Assembly (NCBI GenBank): GCA_963793095.1
Contig: CAWBYY010000002.1
Coordinates: forward strand, 806,001 to 870,000
From: CAVWDI01 sp963793095
Lineage (GTDB): Bacteria > Chloroflexota > Anaerolineae > Anaerolineales > UBA4823
Reading direction: 5' to 3'
Length of the DNA: 64,000 nucleotides
Notes under the pieces: generated by a model
Told to the model about the DNA's origin: nothing
The model's database searches: none
Seen by the model: the letters and a program-made list of their open reading frames with translations, nothing else
Translations under genes and position numbers: made by a program
Part shown: positions 17,640 to 26,136 of the stretch, one piece after another
Layout: each line of letters begins with the position of its first letter
Numbering within the stretch: the stretch's first letter is position 1

Positions 17640-18599
17640 CTAAGCATAGACATAATTATAGGTTTCCTCCGGGTCAGGTTCCGGTGCGTTTTCAGCATGC
17701 CGGACCGCCTCGTTAACAGCCCGGTCAATTCCCGCTTCCACCTCTACCAGCATATTTTCCACAATCCCTTGAGCCAGCAAATGCTCCCTGAAAGCAGGCA
17801 GCGGGTCACGAGCCTGCCACTGGTCAAGCTCTTCCGGACTGCGGTATTTACCGGGATCACCACGCGAGTGCCCCTTGTAGCGGTAAGTCTTGGTTTCGAT
17901 CAGGGTTGGACCCCCACCGCTTCTTGCCCGCTCAACAGCTTCCAGCGCAGCCTGGTGGACCTGCAATACATCCATACCATCCACGATCACGCCGGGGATG
18001 CCGTATGCCGCAGCACGGTCGGCGATATTTTCGATTTTTATCGTCAGGGAAATATGCGTTGAAGCTGCAAACTGGTTGTTCTCGCACACAAATACCACTG
18101 GTACGTTTTTCACCGCCGCCAGATTGATACCCTCATGAAAAGCGCCAGTATTCGCCGCGCCATCACCGAAGAAACTGACCGCCACCCGTTCTTCACCACG
18201 CAGTTTGAAAGCTAGCGCTGCCCCGGTTGCAATGGGGATATTAGCTCCCACAATGGCGTTGGATGGCATCATGCCAACCTCAACATCGGTCAGGTGCATT
18301 TGCCCGCTCCTGCCCCCTGCGCAGCCGGTCACTTTGCCCCAGAGTTCCCCGGCAATCGAAGTTAACTGCATGCCTTTGGCGATGCCGTGACCGACCGGGC
18401 GGTGTGTCGAGAAGATGATGTCGGTCTCCTGCAGTGCTGAGCACACGCCCACTGCCACCGCCTCCTGACCCTGGTACTGGTGCAGGGTGCCAGGCACGCG
18501 TCCCTGCAGAAACAACTGGTATAGGGAATCTTCAAAACGGCGGATGGTGGCCATCAGCCGGTACATTTCCAGCAGTTTTTCCTTTTGAAGAGGGTTCAT
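17640..18599 (-). CDS. 2-oxoacid dehydrogenase E1 component, alpha subunit
   Basis: 319 residues. Thiamine-diphosphate site: GDGAANTGAFHEG running to VCENN, the classical GDG-NN motif. Other signatures are LHQYQGQEAVAVG near residue 40, STHRPVGHGIAKG, GGRSGQMHL and YRYKGHSRGDPGKYR, the phosphorylation-loop region. Residues around the substrate pocket resemble acetoin/pyruvate-type E1-alpha. Start ATG 18599 overlaps the E2 stop by 4 bases, so E2, E1-alpha and E1-beta are translationally coupled in an order (E2 first) opposite to most pdh operons. Confidence 0.92.
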   Translation of the reverse strand: MNPLQKEKLLEMYRLMATIRRFEDSLYQLFLQGRVPGTLHQYQGQEAVAVGVCSALQETDIIFSTHRPVGHGIAKGMQLTSIAGELWGKVTGCAGGRSGQMHLTDVEVGMMPSNAIVGANIPIATGAALAFKLRGEERVAVSFFGDGAANTGAFHEGINLAAVKNVPVVFVCENNQFAASTHISLTIKIENIADRAAAYGIPGVIVDGMDVLQVHQAALEAVERARSGGGPTLIETKTYRYKGHSRGDPGKYRSPEELDQWQARDPLPAFREHLLAQGIVENMLVEVEAGIDRAVNEAVRHAENAPEPDPEETYNYVYA

Positions 18600-19816
18600 T
18601 TTGGCACATCCTGAGGGGCATCAAGCATCAGGCGCTCGGGATTCTCAAGCATCTCCTTGAATGCTGCCATAAAACGGGCTGCGGTGATGCCGTCAACCAC
18701 GCGGTGGTCAACTGACAGCGTGGCGTTCAACTGTGGACGGGCAGTAATGCTGCTTTCCATCACAACAGGCTTATCCATGACAGCGCCCAGCGCCAGGATG
18801 CCGATTTGCGGGGGGTTAATCACTGCAGTGAAGCTGTCCAGCCCAAACATGCCCAGGTTGGAAATTGTGAATGTCCCGCCACCCAAGTCTCCGGCGCTCA
18901 ATTTTCCACCCTCAGCCATTTTCTTCAACCGCTGGGTGATCCCTGCAAGGGTATATAAATTAACCTGGTCTGCGCGCTGGATCACCGGCACCAGCATGCC
19001 CTGTTCCAGTCCCACCACCAGCCCGATATTGATCTCAGCATAGGTTGTGATTGCCTCACCGTCAAAACTGGCGTTCAACATGGGGAACTCACGCAGGCTC
19101 AGTGCTGCTGCCTTGATGCACAGGTCGGTGATGGTCGGTGTAGGCCAGCCCCGTCTATCAGCCCATTCAACCGCCTTCCGGCGTGTTTCCAGCGCGGTGC
19201 CCATATCGATGGTAATCGAAGCGTAGAAGTGGGGGGCATTCCTCTTGCTTAGTTGGGTGAGCTCGGCAACAGCGCGCTGCATGGGCGAAAGCCCTTCTCG
19301 AATGCTGCCTAATTCTGGTTGCGGGCGCACAGGTTCTACTCCCTTCTTGGAGAGAGCTGCTATCACGTCGCGCTTCAGGATTTGTCCATTGTCCCCGGAC
19401 CCATCCAGTAACTCCAGTTTTATTCCTTCACGATGAGCGATGCGCCGCGCCAGTGGGGATACGAGAATGCGCTTGCCGGAATCTGGTTGGCCGGGGGGTA
19501 CAGGTGCCTGTGTCTGAACAGTCAAGTCGGCACTCTGGTGCGTTTCATCTGGCACTGGATGCACAAGCGGTTCATCCAGCGAGTCAGCCAGCAGCGCCAC
19601 AACCGCCCCCACCGGCAGAGATTGGCCCACCTCAGCCAGCAGTTCACGGATAAAACCGTCTCTGAAGGCTTCCACTTCGACAGAAGCTTTGTCGGTGGTT
19701 ACCACAAACAGCATCTGACCAGCTCTAACCTCCTGACCTGGCTGCACCTGCCATTCTTCCAAGGTTACATCTCCTCCTGTGGCGCCCAGGTCAGGGATAA
19801 TGATTGGGTGAATCAT
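18596..19816 (-). CDS. Dihydrolipoamide acyltransferase (E2)
   Basis: 406 residues with three parts: one lipoyl domain (1-80) with the modified Lys43 in TDKAS, a peripheral subunit-binding domain (about 115-155, LVSPLARRIAHREGIKLELLDGSG), and the trimer-forming catalytic domain ending with VDHRVVDG (His371, Asp375). It carries acyl groups from E1 to CoA. The linker is Pro/Gln/Thr-rich. The E3-binding domain implies use of a dihydrolipoamide dehydrogenase, but none is encoded nearby, so a housekeeping E3 would be shared. The start overlaps the aldolase stop by 4 bases. Product acyl-CoA cannot be predicted. Confidence 0.92.
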   Translation of the reverse strand: MIHPIIIPDLGATGGDVTLEEWQVQPGQEVRAGQMLFVVTTDKASVEVEAFRDGFIRELLAEVGQSLPVGAVVALLADSLDEPLVHPVPDETHQSADLTVQTQAPVPPGQPDSGKRILVSPLARRIAHREGIKLELLDGSGDNGQILKRDVIAALSKKGVEPVRPQPELGSIREGLSPMQRAVAELTQLSKRNAPHFYASITIDMGTALETRRKAVEWADRRGWPTPTITDLCIKAAALSLREFPMLNASFDGEAITTYAEINIGLVVGLEQGMLVPVIQRADQVNLYTLAGITQRLKKMAEGGKLSAGDLGGGTFTISNLGMFGLDSFTAVINPPQIGILALGAVMDKPVVMESSITARPQLNATLSVDHRVVDGITAARFMAAFKEMLENPERLMLDAPQDVPK

Positions 19817-20724
19817 AAAAATGAATCCGCCTTTCCGCAGCTGCCGAATAATTCCATCAGTTCATGCACTTTAACCTGCAAAGCCAATCTTCCGGTAGTA
19901 AGCACATCGCTTTCTAAACCTGATCCGATCACTTCATAAGGGTTGTATTCTTGACCAGTACCGCAGCAAGACTTTCTCAGGTTTTCAAAATACACCTGTT
20001 TTAATAAACTGCCGACATTAATTTTACGGATGCCGTAATTCACCGCCTGCGCCAGGTGATCTGGATGGACTGAACTTGCGCCGTGCAGCACCAATGGCAC
20101 TCGTAAGGTTGTGTACAGTTCTTGTAGACGCATAAAATCCAATTCCACCTGCTGCCGGCCGTGTAAATGTACCTGCCCTATATTAACCGCGAAGGCGTCT
20201 ACGCCAGTTTGTTGGACGAATTTTTGGGCAGTGTCGACCTCGGTGAAAGGGAAACGCTCTGGTTTTTCAAGCAGGTCTCCGCCCACCCCGGGCAGCGCCA
20301 GGGCTTCGCCCTCAACCGCAGCGCCAGCCTGATGGGCTGCTATGGTTGCCTGCTGGACCCTGGTGATCTGTTCTTCAAGCGTTAATGCATCATCCGAGAA
20401 CATTACCAAGCTGTAACCCATGTTGACCGCCTCCAGCACCAGCTCCAGGTCGGGGCATTCATTGAAGACCAGCGCAGCCGGGACAGAAATATCCCGGCAT
20501 ACCTCCAGACCAAGGGCGGCAAATACGCTGATCGAATCACGGCGAACCCGCTCGGGGTGGGTCAGGTAAATGCCGCTGAATCCCAGCAGCACCGGTGACC
20601 GGGCTACTTCAGCAGCATCAGCAACCGCCAGCAGAGATTCAAGGTTCCAGCTTTCAAAATATCCGACCGCGTAGTTTTCCCGTTCAGCGTGTTCCATCAA
20701 GTCATTAAATTTGACCAACGCCAT
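19813..20724 (-). CDS. Class II aldolase homologue with altered active site
   Basis: 303 residues of the fructose-bisphosphate/tagatose-bisphosphate aldolase fold. Conserved parts include DAAEVARSPVLLGFSG, the glycine-rich VEGEALALPGVGG, a metal-His candidate in NIGQVHLHG, VLHGASSV and GIRKINVGS, the last two lining the phosphate and metal sites. The strand that normally reads HxDHG (catalytic Asp and zinc His) is VFNEC here (86-90): Asp to Asn88 and His to Glu89. Activity as a classical zinc aldolase is therefore doubtful; a different lyase or isomerase reaction is possible. It lies between the formyltransferase (12-base gap) and E2 (4-base overlap). A C-terminal Cys pair (SCCGTG) is unusual. 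Confidence 0.8.
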   Translation of the reverse strand: MALVKFNDLMEHAERENYAVGYFESWNLESLLAVADAAEVARSPVLLGFSGIYLTHPERVRRDSISVFAALGLEVCRDISVPAALVFNECPDLELVLEAVNMGYSLVMFSDDALTLEEQITRVQQATIAAHQAGAAVEGEALALPGVGGDLLEKPERFPFTEVDTAQKFVQQTGVDAFAVNIGQVHLHGRQQVELDFMRLQELYTTLRVPLVLHGASSVHPDHLAQAVNYGIRKINVGSLLKQVYFENLRKSCCGTGQEYNPYEVIGSGLESDVLTTGRLALQVKVHELMELFGSCGKADSFL

Positions 20725-20736
20725 AAAATTCTCCCA

Positions 20737-21678
20737 TCACCCGGTCAGCATAGCACCAGGCGTCAGGCCTCTATTCCGGAAGTAAGCTGATGCAGATTGC
20801 ACCTGCCCATTTATATCCCTCACCATACCAAGGGAAACTTCCCCGTCCCTGGCGGCGACAATTGTTCGTGAGCGGTTGATACGCAATATAGTACCGGGCA
20901 GGTGTGCTGTACTATCAGAATCAACTTTCGCATCGATTATATATAGTCGCCCCTCACCCATTTGAAGATAGCATTTTCCAGGAGTGACCGTGATATAACG
21001 TCGGATTAACCCGGCAGGCCAGTTCCAAACCAGACGAAAGTCTTCCTCCGTGGTGCTGGAGTAATAAGAGCCGGAACCTTCAGGCTGCGGAATTCGCGGG
21101 ATAGTCCCCAGTGCAGCGTCAAGAATCAGCCGTTCCACCAGCGGAACGCTGCGCTCCATTATGCGCTCGTACAGGCTGGCTACACTGTCATCCTGCCGGG
21201 TCTGGATCTTTACCTGGTAGATCAGATCGCCGGTATCGATGCCCCGGTCCATGACATGCACGCTCAGGCCTACCCACCTTTCGCCATTGCGCAGTGCCCA
21301 GAAAATCGGGTGTTTGCCGCGGTAATCCGGAAGCAGGGAAGCATGGAAATTAACCGCCATCAGGCTCGGCAAAGCCAGCAGCGGTGCTCTGAGCAACAAG
21401 GCATATCCTGCTGCCACGAACAGGTCCGGCTCCAGGTTCTGAATATCAACCACGAACCCGCCTTCATCCGTCCTTTGCGGTTCAAAAAGCGGGATATCTC
21501 TCCTGCGGGCTTCTCCGGCAATGCTATTATGACCATCCTGCCGCGGGTTGGTGGTGCTGCGCTGCGCTGGTGGCACATCCACCAACCCGACCAGCTCAGC
21601 CGGAGTGGCTAACAGCGCCTCGAAATGCCGGGCTGTGAAGCCGCTGGCTGAATTACCAAAGAACACAACCCGCACCAT
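20737..21678 (-). CDS. Formyltransferase-family protein (Fmt-like)
   Basis: 313 residues. The N-terminal formyltransferase fold has the catalytic trio Asn110, His112 (NFHASLLPDYRG) and Asp148 (DRGIDTGDLI), equivalent to Asn106, His108 and Asp144 of methionyl-tRNA formyltransferase; a C-terminal OB-like domain follows (from about 225, LVWNWPAGLIRRYI to the end). Relatives transfer the formyl group of 10-formyl-tetrahydrofolate to tRNA or to amino sugars. Being inside a catabolic operon, 9 bases from the PEP-hydrolase-like gene, it is unlikely to be the housekeeping fmt and more likely acts on an amino group of the pathway substrate, or moves one-carbon units. That is inference. Start GTG or ATG at 21678. 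Confidence 0.8.
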   Translation of the reverse strand: MVRVVFFGNSASGFTARHFEALLATPAELVGLVDVPPAQRSTTNPRQDGHNSIAGEARRRDIPLFEPQRTDEGGFVVDIQNLEPDLFVAAGYALLLRAPLLALPSLMAVNFHASLLPDYRGKHPIFWALRNGERWVGLSVHVMDRGIDTGDLIYQVKIQTRQDDSVASLYERIMERSVPLVERLILDAALGTIPRIPQPEGSGSYYSSTTEEDFRLVWNWPAGLIRRYITVTPGKCYLQMGEGRLYIIDAKVDSDSTAHLPGTILRINRSRTIVAARDGEVSLGMVRDINGQVQSASAYFRNRGLTPGAMLTG

Positions 21679-21687
21679 AACAACCCG

Positions 21688-22545
21688 TTACCAGCGCCGG
21701 GCGCCTTCCGGGAAGGTGATCGCTTTGAATGCCGCTGCACGCTCCTCCAGCGGTATTTCAACTGCCATGCGCTCGATAGCGGAACCCAGCTGCACCCCGT
21801 GGCAATCCGTGTGGGTTACCATGTACTGCGCAGTATCGGGCCCGGAAAGCGCCGCGCCGTGTGCCAGCAAGATCACATCCGCCTTCTTGCTGCGGGCAAA
21901 ATCGTAATGCTCCTGGGAGAGTTCAGCCATCTCCTCGATGCCGCGCCCTTTCCCATACCCGGTTGAACCGCCGCGTGTGATGCCGGCATGGAAGATATAT
22001 ATGTCTGGCGCCGCTCCGGAAAACAGGCGTTTGGCGTCTTCCATGTTGAACGCATAGCCAATCGTCAGCATATCCAGCTCGCGGGCGGTATTCAGCATGT
22101 TGAGTTCGTGATCGTAACCCAGCCCGGTACCTTCCAGCGTCTGCCGGAATTCACCGTCATACCAGGCTACCGTGGGGAAGTTATGTACACCTGAATAGCC
22201 AATATGCTTCAGGTCTGCCAGGTAAAGATGCATGTCGCGCAGCGGGTCGACGCCCGCCACACCTGCTATTACAGGCACTTCCTTCACCTGCGGCAGCACC
22301 TCTCGCTTGCCCATGTTGTAGATCAGCTCATTGTTGTCCAATATCGGTAGCATTCCTGCCAACGAGCCGTATCCCTGCATACGGAAATACCCGGTGTTGT
22401 AGACGCCCAGGATATCAACCCCGCCACGTTCTATGAACTTAGCAGCAATACCATTCCCGGCTCCGGTCATCACCAGCGGTTTGCCAGCCTTGATGGCTGC
22501 CCACAGCCGTTCTAAGAATTCTTTACGCGTATACCTTTTCGCCAT
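21688..22545 (-). CDS. PEP-hydrolase-like TIM-barrel protein (Tm-1 C-terminal type)
   Basis: 285 residues of the phosphoenolpyruvate-hydrolase-like TIM-barrel family. Characteristic pieces are GKPLVMTGAGNGIAAKFIERGGVDIL, MLPILDNN, VPVIAGVAGVDPLRDM, GYSGVHNFPTV, the long CGxxxxxG-like stretch FHAGITRGGSTGYGKG and VILLAHGAAL. The same domain forms the C-terminal half of the tomato virus-resistance protein Tm-1, and the next upstream gene encodes the other half. Bacterial function is uncertain; a lyase or hydrolase reaction on a phospho-enol or 2-oxoacid compound is the usual guess. Separated by 30 bases from UPF0261. Full length for the family. Confidence 0.85.
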   Translation of the reverse strand: MAKRYTRKEFLERLWAAIKAGKPLVMTGAGNGIAAKFIERGGVDILGVYNTGYFRMQGYGSLAGMLPILDNNELIYNMGKREVLPQVKEVPVIAGVAGVDPLRDMHLYLADLKHIGYSGVHNFPTVAWYDGEFRQTLEGTGLGYDHELNMLNTARELDMLTIGYAFNMEDAKRLFSGAAPDIYIFHAGITRGGSTGYGKGRGIEEMAELSQEHYDFARSKKADVILLAHGAALSGPDTAQYMVTHTDCHGVQLGSAIERMAVEIPLEERAAAFKAITFPEGARRW

Positions 22546-22575
22546 TTTGATCCTCCCGGAATGGGCCTTCTTTAT

Positions 22576-23799
22576 CTAAAATCCCTTTTTTCCGATCAAT
22601 TCAATCAATAACTGTGCCGCCTCGGTGGCGAACTGCGGGTCTTCAATATGCGTATCCCGTTCAATGACCTTGATGTTGGGAGGCAGGTTGGCTTTCAAAG
22701 CATCCACGAATGCCTGGTCTGCGGCTGGATCATGGAAACCTTGACCAGCAACAGCATAACTATCGTAGCCACCAGTGGGTATGATGAACACCGCTTCACC
22801 TGAAGTATGTAGCAAACGTTTGGCGACTTCCTCCCCGACTCGCCTCATTTCTTCGCCATTGAGGCGCACATCGGTGATCTTGGGGCTGTGTGGTATCAGC
22901 GTGCGGGTGTTGAAAGGCGGCGGAACAGTCTCTGGTTCGTTGTAGACCAGCACCTCGATCGCGCCGGGAGCCAGCACCTGTGGCAAGCCTAATTTCCCTG
23001 CTACGGTCAAACGTTCATCACCACCTGCCAGCAGCGCATGGAACATCTCATTGGAGACCTCAATGGTGGAATAGTCCAGCACTGCGCCGATAACGCCCTC
23101 CTTCATCAATTGCTCCATCGCGCGCCCGCCGGTGCCAACTGCGTGAAAGACGATCGTCTCGTACCCGGCTGCTTCCAGCACCTCAATTGCTTTCATAGCG
23201 CCTATAGTGGTTATCCCCACCGTAGTAACGCCAACCAGGGGTTTTTCAGTCGACTCCATCGGTACGGTTGCCTGCGCCATGCCCGTAACAGCGCCGGCTG
23301 CATTTGCCAGGATAGTGCGCATGACCGGATTCAATCCCAGGATATCGGTTACCGAGAACATCATGGTGATGTCTTTAATATCCACCCATGGGGCTACATT
23401 CCCGGACGCCATGGTTGAGACCATAACTTTTGGAAAGCCATACGGGAGCTCCCGCATCACCTTTGTTGCCAGCGTTGTTCCCTGGGTGCCTCCCATCGAG
23501 ACGATGCCCTGCACCTTGCCCTGATCTACCAGTCCGGTGATGATTTTTGTGGCGCCTTCCGCCATTAGGGGCGCAGCCACTTCCCGGGTTGGATTCTCCA
23601 ACAGCTTTTCCAGCGGCATCCCTCCGGCTTCAGCAACTACCTGGCGGGTGATATCAGCCTCAGCAGCTGGCATTCCTACCACACCCACATCGACGATCAA
23701 TGCTTTATCGCCGAGTTTTTCGATCAGCTCGCGGAGGTACTGAGCTTCATGTCCTTTGGTGTCCAACGTAGCCAGAACGACGATTGTATTTCCGCTCAT
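22576..23799 (-). CDS. UPF0261 / Tm-1-like ATP-binding protein
   Basis: 407 residues of UPF0261. Hallmarks: VVLATLDTKGHEAQYLRELI at the N-terminus, VDVGVVG, a glycine loop VSMGGTQGTTLATKVMRELPYG, the VSTMASG and DITMMFSVTDILGLNP segments, and GVTTVGITTIGAMKAIEVLEAAGYE opening the second half. It corresponds to the N-terminal half of tomato Tm-1, which binds ATP. The bacterial reaction is unknown. The gene starts 2 bases after the isomerase-like gene stops and is followed by the TIM-barrel half of Tm-1, so the pair probably forms one complex. No catalytic residue can be named with confidence. Confidence 0.88.
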   Translation of the reverse strand: MSGNTIVVLATLDTKGHEAQYLRELIEKLGDKALIVDVGVVGMPAAEADITRQVVAEAGGMPLEKLLENPTREVAAPLMAEGATKIITGLVDQGKVQGIVSMGGTQGTTLATKVMRELPYGFPKVMVSTMASGNVAPWVDIKDITMMFSVTDILGLNPVMRTILANAAGAVTGMAQATVPMESTEKPLVGVTTVGITTIGAMKAIEVLEAAGYETIVFHAVGTGGRAMEQLMKEGVIGAVLDYSTIEVSNEMFHALLAGGDERLTVAGKLGLPQVLAPGAIEVLVYNEPETVPPPFNTRTLIPHSPKITDVRLNGEEMRRVGEEVAKRLLHTSGEAVFIIPTGGYDSYAVAGQGFHDPAADQAFVDALKANLPPNIKVIERDTHIEDPQFATEAAQLLIELIGKKGF

Positions 23800-23801
23800 G
23801 T

Positions 23802-24656
23802 TTATTTTCCTTTTACGGACGCTGCAGCATCTATTTGGTCTCTCAACCAGGCGACTGATTTGATCACATTCTCTTCGCCGTCACTTTCTATTGAAAATAC
23901 GCCATCCCATTCGGTCTCGGTTAAGTATTCAATGCACTTGGTGATGTTAGGCGCGTTGACCCCTTCCCCGATATAGACTACCGAGGCTGAGATTCCGGTG
24001 CTCTTGCCGCGGGCGGCGTCAGCAAGCTCCTTGCTGACATCCTTAACATGCACATGGTTAAGGTACTTGCGCACCCCTTTCAGGAATTCGAGCGGATCAT
24101 TGCCGGCAATGAATGTGTTGCCCGTATCAAAATTGATCTGGACGAACTCAGAATCAAAATGCTCGACGATATCCACCAGAACTTCAACATCATTTGTGAA
24201 GGGACCATGCGGTTCGACATTCAGCACAACTTTGTGGTTCTCCGCCACCGGTGCGCACTGCGCAAGGTGGTATTTGATAATATCTATTTGTTCCTTATCT
24301 GTCATGCCCTCAACCTTGTACTTGCCGTCCGTGGTATCCACGCATGGGCAGCCGAGGTGGCTGGCGAACATGATGCCTTTACGGATAAAATCGATACACT
24401 CCCAGCGGTTGATTGGGAAGGAAACATCCAGCTGCGAGGGCTCAAGGCCCAGATTGTCCAGTTTCTTTCGCAGTTCGAGCGGGTCACTGTTCAGGTCGAT
24501 GAACGGTGCGAAGCCCAAACCTGTGAAGAACTCCGTACCACCTACAGCCTCGAATTCACAGTATTTAACTCCCTGCCGCGCGATAACATCGAGGCAGTAG
24601 TCTACGGATTTATCTGCGTGACGCCAGTTGTCCGTATTAATTCCCAGCTTAATCAT
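23802..24656 (-). CDS. Sugar phosphate isomerase/epimerase-like TIM-barrel protein
   Basis: 284 residues of the AP-endonuclease-2-like TIM-barrel superfamily (xylose-isomerase-like). Metal-site candidates on barrel strands include EAVGG, VVLNVEPHG, INFDTGNTF, HVHVKD and FSIESDGEEN. Such proteins isomerise or epimerise sugars, sugar acids or inositols. The start is placed at ATG 24656 because AAGGAG lies eight bases upstream and the protein then opens MIKLGINTDNW; a longer reading to 24734 adds 26 residues without homology features. It is the first enzyme gene after the regulator (90-base gap), suggesting it handles the primary substrate. Confidence 0.85.
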   Translation of the reverse strand: MIKLGINTDNWRHADKSVDYCLDVIARQGVKYCEFEAVGGTEFFTGLGFAPFIDLNSDPLELRKKLDNLGLEPSQLDVSFPINRWECIDFIRKGIMFASHLGCPCVDTTDGKYKVEGMTDKEQIDIIKYHLAQCAPVAENHKVVLNVEPHGPFTNDVEVLVDIVEHFDSEFVQINFDTGNTFIAGNDPLEFLKGVRKYLNHVHVKDVSKELADAARGKSTGISASVVYIGEGVNAPNITKCIEYLTETEWDGVFSIESDGEENVIKSVAWLRDQIDAAASVKGK

Positions 24657-24746
24657 AGCTATCTCCTTATCGTATTCCGGCTCATTATTTAAGAGCCAGC
24701 ACGGACGTTGAGCCAGAAGCTGCCGTCCATGCAAGCTTTTAGATGT

Positions 24747-25719
24747 TCACCCGTCATCCAGCAATTTCTGCGCCGTAATGTGATCGGTGACCAGGACATC
24801 CACCAGTTTTCCTCTGAGCGCCGCTTCTATGGCATACAGCTTGGCTGACCCGCCGGTGATGCCGACAACGTGTTTTATTCTTTTAATGTCTTCAATTGTG
24901 AGGCCGATCACCCGGGCATCCAGGTCGGAGGCGACCCGTTCACCCATCCGGTCAAAATAACGCAGATTGATGTCTCCGACCGCGCCGAGTTCTGCCAGCC
25001 TGGAGAGTTCAGGCCAGCTTACGATGTTACCCTGCTGGATAAGGATAGAATCTGCCCTGGGCGCGCCGATTCCCATAATTGCGATATCGGCCTGTGCTGC
25101 CTCTTCAAGGGCTTGAACGACAAAAGGATCGCTGTGAAACGCCTGCTGCGCGCTGCGGCTGCCTGCTATACCTGGAGCGGGCATTAAGACCACTCTGCCG
25201 CCCAGGATGGAGGCCATCCGCCTGGTCAGATCTGCCGCATGAGTTTCGTTATTGGGGTTTCCTAACCCCCCCAGCCCCTGGATCACCTTCAATCCATCAA
25301 AGTTTTTTCGATGCGCATTGGCAGAAAGGGAGTTCACCATCCCGCGTAGCGTCCCGCCCCAGCTGATCACCACGCTGTCCCCAGGTTTGAGCACGCGGCA
25401 GGATGTACTCGGCTGCGCCTGCGCCTACCTCCCTGGCTACGGTATCCTGGTCTTCGTACGAAGTCGTCTCAACGATCACCGCTTCACCCAATCCGAAACG
25501 CTCTTCAAGATTGGTTTCAAGTTCGGGGATAATGCCCATGATGGGGCGGATGCTGATCTGCACGATCCCCTGGTCCCTGGCACTTTGCAATAAACGCTGG
25601 ACTTTCTGACGCGACAACCGCAGACGGCGGCTGATTTCAACCTGGGTCAGCCCGTCCTCGTAATACAGGTGTGCGACTTTTACCAGTAGCCTGTTATGAT
25701 CGCTGATTTCTATCGCCAA
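24747..25719 (-). CDS. SorC/DeoR-type sugar-binding regulator, frame interrupted
   Basis: Two frames together make one SorC-family repressor of about 320 residues. The N-terminal part (25719 to about 25395) has the winged helix-turn-helix LVKVAHLYYEDGLTQVEISRRLRLSRQKVQRLL. The C-terminal effector domain continues in another frame from about 25394 (LKPGDSVVISWGGTLRGMV, VIQGLGG, AAQADIAIMGIGAP, VGITGGSAKLYAIEAALRGKLVDVLVTD), the domain that binds phosphorylated sugars. Deleting one base near 25390-25401 (coding ctgccgcgtg) fuses them. Start is TTG at 25719 with a GGTGA site. It is the first gene of the operon, directly behind a palindromic operator, so autoregulation and control of the downstream genes are expected. 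Confidence 0.85.
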
Positions 25720-25731
25720 AATTCACCATTC

Positions 25732-25745
25732 TGAGCAATTGCTCA
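25732..25745. promoter_or_regulatory. Palindromic operator of the SorC-type regulator
   Basis: Perfect 14-bp palindrome TGAGCAATTGCTCA, located between the predicted transcription start (about 25762 on the minus strand) and the regulator's start codon. Its form matches the TGxxCA...TGxxCA operators of SorC/DeoR-type sugar regulators. Confidence 0.65.
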
Positions 25746-25768
25746 TCAATAATCATATGCCCATAATT

Positions 25769-25797
25769 AGTATATCATCGGTGAAAAGGGTTGTCAA
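25769..25797 (-). promoter_or_regulatory. Strong promoter of the catabolic operon
   Basis: Minus strand: TTGACA (25792-25797), 17-base spacer, TATACT (25769-25774). This is a near-consensus vegetative promoter, which makes sense only with repression; the palindrome at 25732-25745 lies just downstream of the expected start. Confidence 0.75.
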
Positions 25798-26136
25798 ATT
25801 TTTTAAATTGCATTTGTTCATCCAAAATTAGGGATCCCGTTATTGTAGGTGTACAGGTTACTTACTGGTGCTGGGAAAAAGGAACTGCTGTATCGATTAA
25901 TTATCCAAAAAACACCGCCTTTACTTCTTCATGCCGTGCTTTGATTCGAAATAGATGGAGTGGAACTGCACGGATTTATTGGATACAATGGAAGAAACTG
26001 AACATTCAACGGAAATATTGGTTGCTGTTACATAATATAGTACTTTAATGACACCTTTATGTTCAACTTTAATTGCGTTATCAAGAGAAATACTGGTTTG
26101 TAATTATTCAGGAGTTTTTAGTGTTGGGATAAGAAA
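25798..26136. other. AT-rich intergenic region, no gene recognised
   Basis: Between the divergent operon promoter and the GNAT gene. Strongly AT-rich and full of short non-conserved frames. An unpaired half-site resembling the operator (TTTGTTCA, near 25810) is visible upstream of the promoter. No RNA or terminator was found. Confidence 0.4.

Noticed and set aside
22576..23799. Virus-resistance (anti-phage) function by analogy with tomato Tm-1
   Set aside because: The operon context is metabolic (isomerase, aldolase, dehydrogenase, sugar-type regulator) and no defence genes are nearby; the plant function is likely derived.
25791..26048. 85-residue open frame upstream of the GNAT gene
   Set aside because: Composition is that of random AT-rich DNA (many Cys, Trp, Asn), no ribosome site, and it overlaps the operon promoter.
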